64,000 bases of DNA from Puffinus mauretanicus (lineage: Eukaryota > Chordata > Aves > Procellariiformes > Procellariidae), in contig JAJKFH010002646.1 in the NCBI GenBank assembly GCA_023333565.1, positions 1,984,001 through 2,048,000 of the forward strand, given 5' to 3'. This document shows positions 49,301 to 61,300 of this stretch, one piece after another. Under the pieces are notes generated by a model. It did not search any database, was not told the origin of the DNA, and saw only the letters and a program-made list of their open reading frames with translations. How positions within the stretch are numbered: the stretch's first letter is position 1; the number at the start of each line of letters is the position of its first letter. The position numbers and the translations under genes are program-made.

Positions 49301-52300
49301 CACATGGGTTGGGGCAACCACCAATATCAATACAGGCTGGGGGATGAAGGGATTGAGAGCAGCTCTGCCAAGAAGGACTTGGGGGTACTGGTGGATGAAA
49401 AGCTGGACATGAGCCGGCAACGTGCGCTCGCAGCCCAGAAGGCCAACTGTATCCTGGGCTGCATCAAAAGAAGCGTGGCCAGCAGGTCGAGGGAGGTGAT
49501 TCTGCCCCTCTACTCTGCTCTGGTGAGACCCCACCTGGAGTACTGTGTCCAGCTCTGGAGTCCTCAGCACAGGAAAGACATGGACCTGTTGGAGCGGGTC
49601 CAGAAGAGGACCACGAAAATGATCAGGGGGATGGAACGCCTATCCTATGAAGAAAAGCTGAGAGAGTTGGGGTTGTTCAGCCTGGAGAAGAGAAGGCTTT
49701 GGGGAGACCTTATTGCAGCCTTTCAGTACTTAAAGGGGGCTTATAAGAAAGATGGGGACAGAATTTTTAGTAGGGCCTGTAGCGGTAGGACAAAGCGTAA
49801 TGGCTTTAAACTAAAAGAGGGTGATTTAGACTAGATAGAAGGGAGAAATTTCTTACAATGAGGGTGGTGAGACACTGGACCCGGTTGCCCAGAGAGGTGG
49901 TAGATGCCCTATCCCTGCGAACATTCAAGATCAGGTTGGACGGGGCTCTGAGCAACCTGATCTAGTTGCAGATGTCCCTGCTGATTGCAGCAGGGTTGGA
50001 CTAGAAGACCTTTAAAGGTCCCTTTCAATGCAAACTATTCTATGATTCTATAATACCACCGAGACACTGGACCATCTGAGATGTCCAAGCAGGGCTGGCA
50101 GATATGACACGAGACTTTTGTGAGACCAGCATCCTTTTGGAGCAGTAGCTGGGAACCAGGAGGACGGCATGAGGGCATCTTGGCTAGCACTGGACAACTA
50201 ACCATATCTACTTGAGAGCTGGGTGTGTGACCTACCTGTAAAGTAAAGGCAGACATAGTCAGAAGACCCTGGAGATTGATTCAGCTTGACCCACAAAAGA
50301 CACTGTTGCAACCAGAACACCTACACAAAGTTGATAAGTAGGACATGGGATTTAACCGAAACTCACAGCCTTCTGGAGCAGCAGCTGGAGGCCCGGCAGG
50401 ATATCTAGTAAATAACTGGACACCTGTGCTTGGGGATCTGAACTAAGCCCATAGATTCTTGTTGCTTCTCTGGACCGTTACTGGAAAGTCAAAGCATTTT
50501 ACAAGAAATTAAACTAAAACCTGTATCAGCTTTCACCCACTTGTTTCCAAGAAATGGCAGAATTTAATCTTCTATTTTTTTCTTCTATAAAGACTTTATA
50601 GACATCAGAGGTGGTCTTCAGTGTAGTTACGTCAACATAGGGCTGGCTGGTGTGACGCTGCAGTCATGAGATACCACTGCCCCTTTGGACCAGAAGCAAG
50701 AAGCCAGACAGGCCTAGAGCAGCAGGTGCCTATGCGGGACAACCAAACCACATTTACCTCATGGGCAAGATGCACATAGTTTTAATATTTGTTTTAAAGA
50801 CATAAGGCTTACATCGCTTTCATCTTGAAAATGAAGATAAAACAATATACATTTAGTTTTAGGGCAGTAGGTTTTCACGGAAGGCTTCAGTTTTCTACCT
50901 TCTTTCAGCACGATCACAATTGTAATACAAATAAAATTATGGGAATTCAAACCCAATTTCTTTCCAACAATGAAAAGAAGGCGGCTTCCTTTATTCAAAC
51001 CAGTATACCAACCTCCTGCACTCATACAGAAAGGAAACTTTTTTCTATGCTATAAGTAATGTTAAATCAAACTGAAGATTTAAGAAAAGAATTCAGAGTA
51101 AAAAACAACACTACAGACTACTGGTAAGGAGTTTCATCTTAACCAACAGAGCCCAAGAAAAATGAATCACAGAAACTCTCTCATCTTGAGAAATTTATGC
51201 ATCCTATAATCCCCAAAGGGAACAATCGCATCTGATAAAAATCTTTAGACCAAAATTAGAAAGTAACAATAAAGCTGACAGAACTGCCTGAAATACATAT
51301 TTTAGCAGAGAGTTATTAGAAAGTCAGCATAAACTGCCTCTTAATCATACTCATCGTGTATCTACTGGCAATAAATCCAGGCAACCCTAGTTTTATATAC
51401 CTCTGTAGACTTTATTTTATTGCTTACTTGCTTAGTAAATTTAAACTACGTATATTGGCAATGTGTCTAGGGTGTCACCTGGAAAAGGTAAATTTCTATC
51501 ACTCATTATGAGCCTACTTTAAAATATGCAGTGCTTGGAGCCAAAGGCATGAGTTTGCAAAGCTCAAATTATTGGTCAAACCATGAAAAAGATCCATCTT
51601 CAGAATATTTTTTAGTCTTGGTGCAGTCATCTCAGTAACTCTGCCTTGAAGTGCACTCAGAAGTTTTAACCAGTGGTAGTCAAGATCTTCGAGAGGAAGC
51701 AGTGATAAACCTCCAATCCTCATCATTTCCACTTTTCATTTCAACAGAGTATCTATGAATCTGAGCTAATCAGAAGATCTATACATACTACCAGGTAATG
51801 ACTTAGCAATACTGTGTGTAAAACTTATAGTGAACAAATCAAATAGGCAGTGATGTATCATTGAGCTAAGAGCTAATTTCTGTCAAATTCTAGCCATGAC
51901 ATCTTTGTTAACTTCTGCATGACTTTTCCAGGAGAGAGTGCCCACTAAAAACCTTACTGCAGGATACCATTTGGTACACAAATTCTAAGAGGCTTTGCAG
52001 ATATATTTAGTATATTGAACTTTTCAGTTATTAGCAATTCAAACAAATGCTTTAGAAGTTAGAATCTCTAAATCCCATAATCTCTTGGATCTTCCAGTTC
52101 CCCCAGGAAAAGACAGATAAACCTGGACTTCTTCCGAGTCTCACTTGCTAAAGAATGAATTAATATTGCCAGAGCAGGATGTGGGGAAACGTGCAACACT
52201 TCCCAGCAGGCACCATGAAGTCCCATGTCAAATGTCACAAGAGTTTCCAAGCTATTTCACAGTGTTTTAACAAGCAAAAGGAAAAATTAATTCAGTGTTT

Positions 52301-55300
52301 AAAAATTAAACATTCAAGTTCTCATTGTAATTAGTATTAAAACAGGATGGAGAATTTACGTAAAGTCTGACAATAGGCTTTTATATGCCAGTAACAGTAA
52401 ATTGTTTTAAAAAGACAGTTATTATTTCAAATGTTCAAAAACTTCTGACAAGGGACTAATCCATAATATTGGATTACTGGTCTTAGTAAAATGGACACTA
52501 TTGTCTCCAAAAGCCTAAATTATTGTGAAATCTCAGAGGCATTATGTTGTCTGCTTTCAACTACATTTAACAGTGCTTTATTATTTAAAAATACAACTTT
52601 GAAAGTAAGATGACAAGAACTAAATTTATTTGTCCTAAAGGGAGAAGAGTTAAAGGAAACAGCTAGATAACTATATAAATATTCACAGAAAAAATTAATG
52701 AAAGGAAGAAAAATATTTCCACTGGGGATTAGTTGTAATAGTGTAAAGGGCTAAAGCTGAAAAAAAATCAGTTTAAGCTCTGTTGTCAGGAAAAAGTGGT
52801 TTTGAAGACACTATGGTGGGCTGGACAGAAAGGAAACTTTGTGACTGCTTTTCAAGTGCATCAATTGATCCCCTTCCTTTCCTTCCTCCTAGGCAAGTAG
52901 AGGTGTTTTTCAGCCATTTCAGGCCTAATTTGTTGGGTTTTGCTACGTGATTCTCAAAGTGAAAAGAAAAGCGAAAGAGTTGGCACTTGTACCTTTTCAC
53001 AGTCACTAAAACTATTTGAATTGTTGAAAGATTACAGGATTAGAAACTCTCAGAAGCTTCTCTCCTCCAGTTCCACCCACTTCATGGATACCATTAACCA
53101 ATGGAGAGGACATCTTGGCTTGTAGATAATCTGCAGGAAGTTATGCAGACAGATGAGGAAGATAATGAAAACACTCTGGTACCTACCAATGTACTTGGGC
53201 AGTGCAGGACTCTGAACCTGCATGAGAGAAGCTATACAGTATCCTGCACATGAGAGGTGTTAAGGAGGAGGTTTCGAGAAAACAAACACTGGACATGACT
53301 ACCAACTCAGTCCCGAGGTGGTGGGGAGGTATTCAAGATGGCATGATATTCTAAAGAATTATGCCTTAGTTTATAAGAAATATCTGCAGTTAAGTCCTCA
53401 GGGTATTTCTGTGCATTTTGTGAGATGAACAGGACTGTGCCTGCATATATGGCTGAAAATTAATAATTGGGTCATTCTCTCATAAAAACAACACAAGAAA
53501 ATCTGTTGTTCTGTTATTAACCTACAAAAAGCAATGTCATTCCCTTCCCCAACACATCTGCCACAAGAGTATACTGCCCCCTCCTTCCCCCTTCCACCAA
53601 CAGGTTAGCATTTAGGGATAAGTAATGCTGAAAAAGATGTCCTGGAATGAACTGCAAGCAAAAAAGCTTGGCTTCTCCGGTTAGACAAAGCTACAACATC
53701 CCTTGACCTCCCTCCAAAATGTAAGAAGAGATCAGTACTGCCCTGTAAAAAACAGGGTGAGAGGCCCTGTGCACTTCTCATTGAAATGAATGAAAAAAAT
53801 TCTCAGACTTATGAAGGAAAACAAAAAACAGTTCACGTTTGCTGGAAAGAAATAAAACCTATATACATAAAAAAAGTAAAAATACATTAAGCTACAGAAT
53901 AGTCACGGAGCTTTGAAGCATGCCAAACTGTTTCTGACATGGAAAAATTAATGTATCTGGTTTTGTCTGAATACTATACTACTAGAAGGCCCATGGAAAA
54001 AACAGAAAATGCTGTTTACATAACTGTTCGATTTTTTCCCTCTCTTTTCTGAGAGTATCCTGATTTCAGGTTGCGAAGGTTTAAGTGAGAACAGAAGGAA
54101 AAGAGAAAGGGAAGGAGAAAGGGAAGGAGAAAGGGAAGGAGAAAGGGAAGGAGAAAGGGAAGGAGAAAGGGAAGGAGAAAGGGAAGGAGAAAGGGAAGGA
54201 GAAAGGGAAGGAGAAAGGGAAGGAGAAAGGGAAGGAGAAAGGGAAGGAGAAAGGAAGACAAAACTCCATGAAAACATTTCTTCTACCTTGCATCTTTTGG
54301 CATAATTTTGTTAAATTGATGTTAGCTCTTAGGTAGACACTGTCCTCCTTTAAGTCTGGCTTCAGCTGTGGTCAGATGCCTGCTGCAGCGCAGCTGGCAC
54401 AGACTTTGTTGTTGTTGTTGGCATTGCTTGGGTTTTTTGGGTTGGTTTTGGTTTTTTTTGGGTTTTTTTTTGTTTTTGTTGGTGTTGGGGTTTTTTTTTT
54501 TGGGGGGTGTCTTTTTCTTTTTTAAATTTGTTAGGGTAACCCCCTGGCACCAGTGGCCTGGCAGCACACTTCTGGGAATGCCTTATCTTTGCACAGGCAT
54601 CCAGATCTGTCGTAAATACCACTGAAGGCTGCTTGAAAGAGGAAGCCTTATAAAATCTGCTGTGCCGGCTGAGTGGCTGGCAGTGGTAACCTCCAGCAGC
54701 AGATTGGTAACAACCTACAAGTGGGCAAGCTGGATCTCAGCGTCAGAGCAATTTCTATGCTGATATGGATGACCAGAGTCCCCGTGTCCAAACAGAGGTC
54801 TGTATTAGTTTCAGAAATCAGACTTGGAGCCTCATGCAATTAATTAGTCAAGCTCCTGTACATGGACAGAGATCAAATCCACAGTGTATGTCTGGGGATT
54901 TTATGCTCCTCTTCTCCTGCTTCCTTAACTACTCCAAGCACGATTTTTTGCTTGGGTTTTTTGTTTGTTTCTTAAAGAACTTGTGCTTGCCAGTAAGCAG
55001 AGATGAAGACTGTGCAGCAAATTGTTGCCTGTTCACAGGACGCAAAAGCAGGGCTCATTCAATAAAAAGTGAAATTAAACCCCAGTTCTGTTTCTCCATC
55101 TATGTTATTTAATAAAATATTTGTTATGAACTGTGACCTCTGACAAAGGAGGAATAAAAATATCTTTCTTAATGGAGATAGCCAAAACACAGTGAAATGG
55201 TGGCTGAGGTAAAGCAATAAACATATATTAAAGCAGTAAATCAGTTTGTATTAAAAATTCATCCCAGCTCTCTGTTCTGCCTTTTGTAACAGCTAGATCC

Positions 55301-58300
55301 CAACTGCACACTGAAATCAGTGCGCATTTTACGTATTCTCTGAAGACTTTGGAGGCCAAAAATCTAAGCATCATCAAGCTTCCTTCGTAAGAATATGCTT
55401 TTTTGGGGCATGCTTGGAAGCTCATTAGAATTACCAGGAATTGACTAATTTCCATGGACTTTGGTTCAGGCCAAGACTACCGTGGCCAGGTTGCAACACC
55501 ATACGACTTGGCTTCCAACACAATCTTACAGTAAGTACCAGCAACAAGGATTTGCATCTAAACCCACACAGATTTCTGTGGCACATGATGAGAATCGCTC
55601 CCACAGGAAGACACTACTTCCAAGTTGCGTTATCAAGAAATATTCCCTGTCTTTGGCATAATTGTTCAGTAATATGCATTTTGTGTATGGAATAAAACAG
55701 AAATGCTGACAGGCCAGCTTTTATGGCTGCTGACACAAACTTTCTGAGCATAGCTGTGTAAGATCTGCTGACACAAACCTTCTCCTTGAGAACAGCTGCA
55801 ATTGCCTGCTGCTTTGGGGAGGGGATGGGGGGGTTTCTTTTCTTTCTTTTTCTGCCTCCTGCAGAGAACTCCAAAGTGCTGGCTGTGCTGTTAGGGCTGA
55901 AGTATCTACCAATGCCTGGTTATGCTACAGATGCGAACATATAAAAGACAAAGTCAGTTCCCCTTCTGACTTCATTCTCCATTTGTCTTTCAGATTATTT
56001 AATAATCCCACACTTAGCAGTATTTGGATAAAATGGGCAGTTAGTGCTCCAGTTAAAGCTGAATACAGCATTATGCCTATTCTTCTAAACTGGTAAGCAC
56101 TTGGGATAGGCAAAATTCCCACAAAGAGTCAGATGTAAGGCACCATTTACTCGAAGGTTAGTGGCCACATTCAAGACAAGTGCAGCTAGAGGGTAAGGCA
56201 GCAGCTTCTCGGGGTCTGCATTTCAGGGCACAGCTAGCATATAAGTGTTTTAAAAGATACGCAAGGAGCCTTCCAGCTCCCTGTTCAGCATAGATAATTA
56301 AGAGCATCTCCCCTTCATCAACAAAGTGCTTAAGGATATGCTTAAAAGTTTTTTGCTGATTTAGGGCCTCAGTAACTTGTCTGCAAGGATCTGAATGCCC
56401 ACAACTCCTCCTTAAAAGGAAAAGTCCATTTGGGTCTGGGAGGAATTGATGTGCATTGCAAAGTCATTCCTAACAGCTGCCACAATAGAAACCTCATTGC
56501 TTTATTTAGATATCCTACAGCAATTACTGCCAAGTCGTGTCTGGGTTGATACAGTAGGCATTTTGAAATTCCAGATATTCTTGAGTTGCGAATGCTCATT
56601 TTATTGGTCCTATAGTTGCCTCAACATAGCGCAAGGTTAATCTGACTTTTTAACCACCCTGTTACTTACGAGTGTCTCAAGCTCACAGATTTTGGCAGCA
56701 GAGCTGGTCGCTTCCTCAGTATGACCATACTCAGTGTGAAGGCTTAAAGTGCAGCACTCGCCAGAACAGTTTGATTGTTTATCCTGAGCAAAAGCTTGGA
56801 GCTCCTGAAAGAGCAACTAAAAAAAAGTCAAATTAACACCTTTGCACAATCACAAGTTACAATTAAAAAAAAAAAAATCAGTACTTGTGTGTTAAGATGC
56901 AGTAAGACCAGGGTGCTAAGCCTGCATCAACCATGCTTTCCCACTGGTTGCAACAGAAGTTGTATGTCAGCAGACATCAGGCACAAACTCAGAATTGGCT
57001 TTTTTTTTTTCCTGTTCATGTCATAAAGATGATTAGAATAACGTAATATCTGTCCAGTGAAACCCCCTGTGTTGCAGACAGAAATCAACACAGCCACATT
57101 GCTCAACTCAGTTGGATGCAGAGACAAAACCTGGCATACGGATGAAATACTGCAGTGACAGACAAGCCAGTACACTGGGCTTTCTTGTAATGCAAATTAA
57201 CAAGCCTTGCCTGTTCCTGATCTTTTCTTGTAAGAACCGTAGAAAGTGAAGCCATCCACAGCTCCCCAGCATACTGACTTTATTGCCTAATTATATACCG
57301 AAATTTTGATAGAAAAATTTACCTTAAATTTCAGCAAAATGAAAACATGAAATAAACTATCCCCCAAAGCTCCAGGGTTTAGAGATGTCTGCAACATGTC
57401 TTCAAATAAAAGACTTCCCTTTCCTGCACCAAAGGAATAATTTGGAGACTCATACCATCCTTAAAAAGCCATCTAAGATCATATAATGTTATCGTCTTGT
57501 CCTTTGCTGTCTTTCCTCAAAAGATTTCCTCTAGAATATAGTGGGACAGAGAAGAAGGTACTCGTGGGGTGACAAAAAAAATTGAAAAGAGCTAGCAAGA
57601 CGCAAACATAGCTGGCCTCTGTCAACTGTGCAGCTTGGAGCTGGAGGTCTGTCTGAAAATGCTAACAAGAGTTTTGTGCTTCCGCTAGGTTGAAGGTCTT
57701 ACCTCTCCCCACCTCCAAAACAGGGGACATGACAGGCAAAAAGAAATACAATAATGGTTCTGAAACCTGCAGACTGACTGGCAGTGAGACTGAGGTACCC
57801 AGATGCTGGCACATTTTACAAAAGCAAGTCCTGTCCTTTCTGCAAGCTGTTGTAAACATCTCTGCCTCAAAACCTTCCAAAAATAGGCGAAATCTGCTAT
57901 AATTCATGAACTAGCTAGCTGCAAAAATATTTCAGACTGCCTTAACTATCTATGGCCTAAATCCTAAACGAGCAGGGAGGCAAAGCAGAGTGCAGCATTC
58001 ACCTTGAATTAAAGCAGAAAAATCACTTTTCCTGACCCAAAACAGAAAACGGCAGTCAGAAAACAGGAGTTATTAAGTTACGCTATGTACTCACTCATTA
58101 AGACTCGACCTTTATTACTAGATCATTACCTCAAATTATTCCCAGTTTCTCCCCGAGGCAGTTATCTCATGTGTTTGAGCGGGAGGCCGTGTCCCCCGGC
58201 AAAGCAAGGCGGCGCGGCGGGGTGGCAGCAGGCCAGGCCAGCCGGGCCCGACGGCCTCGTACCGGCGTTAGCCCAGCCAACGGGTCCCGCAGAAGACCGA

Positions 58301-61300
58301 GGAAATAATTTTACTTCTTTTAATTCTGTGGGTAGGGATTTTAGACTGTTTTTTGGCTGGACGGAGAATAGAGTGCTAAGGGAGAATAGCAAATTTGCTA
58401 TTTCGTTTGTACAAACCAGCAGCAGCGCTGAAGACGGTTTTATTATTATTATTTTTTAATGTTTCGGAGGCAGCAGGGGCAGCCCCCCCGTGTCTGTCAG
58501 CCCCGCAGCCTCCAGCGACAAAAAAATCCCCAGACATAAATCCACATTATCAAACTTATTTTCTACTCGCAGCCCTGCCTCTGGTCCCCTCGCACCAGCC
58601 ACCATGGGAACCAGCAGGAGTTCAGGCAGCTCCCATTTTGTACCCCAGCACTTGATGAACCTTATGGACACTGCAGAGCTACCTCCAAAATGCTCCTTCA
58701 GAGAAGGACAACATTTAAAGGAGACCTTCCAAAATCGCTTGTTGATAGAAGACAAGTTCTTAGAGTAGCTTGATATGATGCAGGTGGTTTGGGTAACATA
58801 TTTGAATCCCTGGCTGCTTTATGTGTTGCTTTTTGTTCAGGATACCCAAGAAGATAATTTTGTGATGCATTAACTCTCCCTCTCAGAATCAGGCTGTATT
58901 CCCTACTGTCCCTGGCATCTTCCTTTGATGATGCAGGGGCTTTGGCTATGGGTGACCAGAGCAAAAGCCTTCCCCTTTGTCATGGTTTAACCCGGCAGGC
59001 AGCCAAACACCATGCAGCTGCTTGCTCACTCCCCCCTCCCCGCCCTCCGCAGTGGGACAGGGAGAGTATTGGAAGGGTAAGAGTGAGAAAAACTCGTGGG
59101 TTGAGATAAAGACAGTTTAATAGAACAGAAAAGGAAGCGGGGGGGGGAAATAATGATAGAATATACAAAATGAGTGATGCACAATGCAATTGCTCACCAT
59201 CCACGCTGACTGATAACCAAGTAGCGAGCGCTACTTCCTGGACCACGCCTCTTATTTATATACTGAGCATGACGTCATATGGTATGGAACACCCCGTTGG
59301 CCAGCTGGGCCAGCTGTCCCAGCTATGCTCCCGCTCAGCCTCTGAAGAGTCCTTGACTAGCAGGGTACTTAGCAACAATTAAACACATCAGTGTGTTATC
59401 AACATTTTTCTCATATTAAATCCAAAACACAGCACTAGGATGAAATTTAACTCTACCCCAGCTGAAACCAGGACACCCTTTCAGAGGAACATGACACCAC
59501 AGACCAGGCTCTTTGCAAGATGACCTTGCCCTCTCCAAACTGGGCGGTAGCAATAGCTGGTTGTCACTGGACTGATGTGGGAGGACCAGTCCTTCCTTCA
59601 CCAAGGGAGAAGTCCATGCAATAGGACTTAGAATAGCTATAGATGTTCTCTTCCAGACAATTAAAAGTTCTGTTTCTGCCAACTGGACACAAGACTGTTT
59701 CAAGCTGAAGATCTATCAAGTCCCATCTTCAAAAAAAGTTCACTGTGCTCTCCTGGTACAGTACTTCCAGTTTCTCTCTCACGAGCCCACACTGGCAGAG
59801 CAGTCTCACATTTTGCTGCCTTTTGATTATATACACACACATTGCCCACCTTTTGCATTTTATGCCCTCTTGTGCAGGATTTCATGCCATCTCCTCTCCT
59901 GTGAAATCAGCTGCTGAGGCTTTACATTAAGTAGCAAGCTCTGTCCTTACCCAGGTTTACTCTTCTCTTTGTTTCCCAAGACGACTCTCTACTCAAGCCG
60001 TCCTCAGGTTGCTTCTGCTAAGCCTTTCTGCAGCCCTGTTTCTAGGTCTCTCTCTGCTGGCAACCGTACCGACTTTAGCCCCTCTTGAACTTCATAGGGC
60101 AGCTACTTTCTTCTCAGCCCAGTTTCTCTCAGTCCCTTAGCTACAAAATGCAAGATGTGGGAGACAGATCATCTGAGAGTCGGTACTCAATTTCTCTCAG
60201 TGGGATCAGGCAAGCTCCATGGAGCAGACAGGCAAGCAAGAGGGACATGGAGCAGGAGCTGCCAGTGAAAGGCAAGGCACAATCTCAGAAGGGTATAGCC
60301 GTGTCTGCTGAATATTGATCTCCACAGGACTGTCAGCATCAGCAGGGATTAAGCTGGACCTTTTGGCCTTTTGCAAAATTCTCCGCTACTTTCTTCTCTG
60401 TGCATGATCAGCTCTTGATTGATTCTTTTTCCTCCACCTCCCTTCCCCACAAGAAAATTGTATCCCAAACATAACTGGATGCTTCTGTACTTAAGAAATG
60501 AGAGATTAAGATGACTTAATTTGGAAAATAAGCCACTCTCAAGCAGGTTATACGTCAAGATCTTCAGAGTATAAAACAACTGTCTTTTCCATGAACAAAC
60601 AGTGGCATAAAGCTGGCCAAAATATGAGAACACAGGAAGTTGGGGGGCACACATGCAGGTTGGGGCACTGTTTCAGTTTTGTTAAAGTTGTCAAGATTTC
60701 AAAACTTGCTTTCATTTTTTAATTGAGTAGAAGAGAGATGTGTGTTTCAGTCTCCTGCATCCCTCTTGAGTCCCAGTGTCTGTGCTGCACGTTTGCCCTC
60801 ACTGTTCTTGCACAAGTCACAGTCTGGATCCAAGCACCTTTCTCAAAAGTTCATTCCAAGTAAAGAATATTTCCATAAAAAAGTTTTGTTTTCAACAAAT
60901 CGTCAAGAACTTGTCTATGCCTAAAAATTGTCTATTATTATTAAAGCAGGGTATGCATTCCAAATGCAATGGATGATTTAAAAATCAAATTATTTTTGGA
61001 AGCTCCTGTTCTATTCACAGAAGCATCAGGGAGAGCTGTTCAGAACAAGTCTGTGTGTAGGCAAGTCCCAGGAGCCAGGTAACAAAAAAAAGCAATGTTC
61101 CAGCTTGAAAAAGTGAAGCTTTCTCCCCCTTCCCTTATCTTTTGGTGTCTCAGTTCAAATTCTCTTCAGAAGAGCAGACATTAAAAAACACCTTACACTG
61201 CTAAGCCACGTGAACTAGCCCTACTGGTGACAACCATATGCATTCGTCCTTCTTTCAGGATAATCTCAAGAGAAACGAAACTGGACAGACCTGTGAAGTT

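Noticed and set aside
53948..54336. Open frames with repeated SPSL, LPFL, FPFS and KGKE peptides
   Set aside because: Translations of the 12-bp minisatellite, open in all frames because the unit is divisible by three.
54420..54520. Telomere-like TTTTGGG units
   Set aside because: Irregular T and G runs, not vertebrate TTAGGG; low-complexity DNA.
58698..59703. Two minus-strand open frames on either side of the 59 kb LTR that might be one exon split by the insertion
   Set aside because: Removing the LTR and one duplication copy in principle does not give a continuous frame across the junction, and neither frame fits the phase chain of the unnamed gene.
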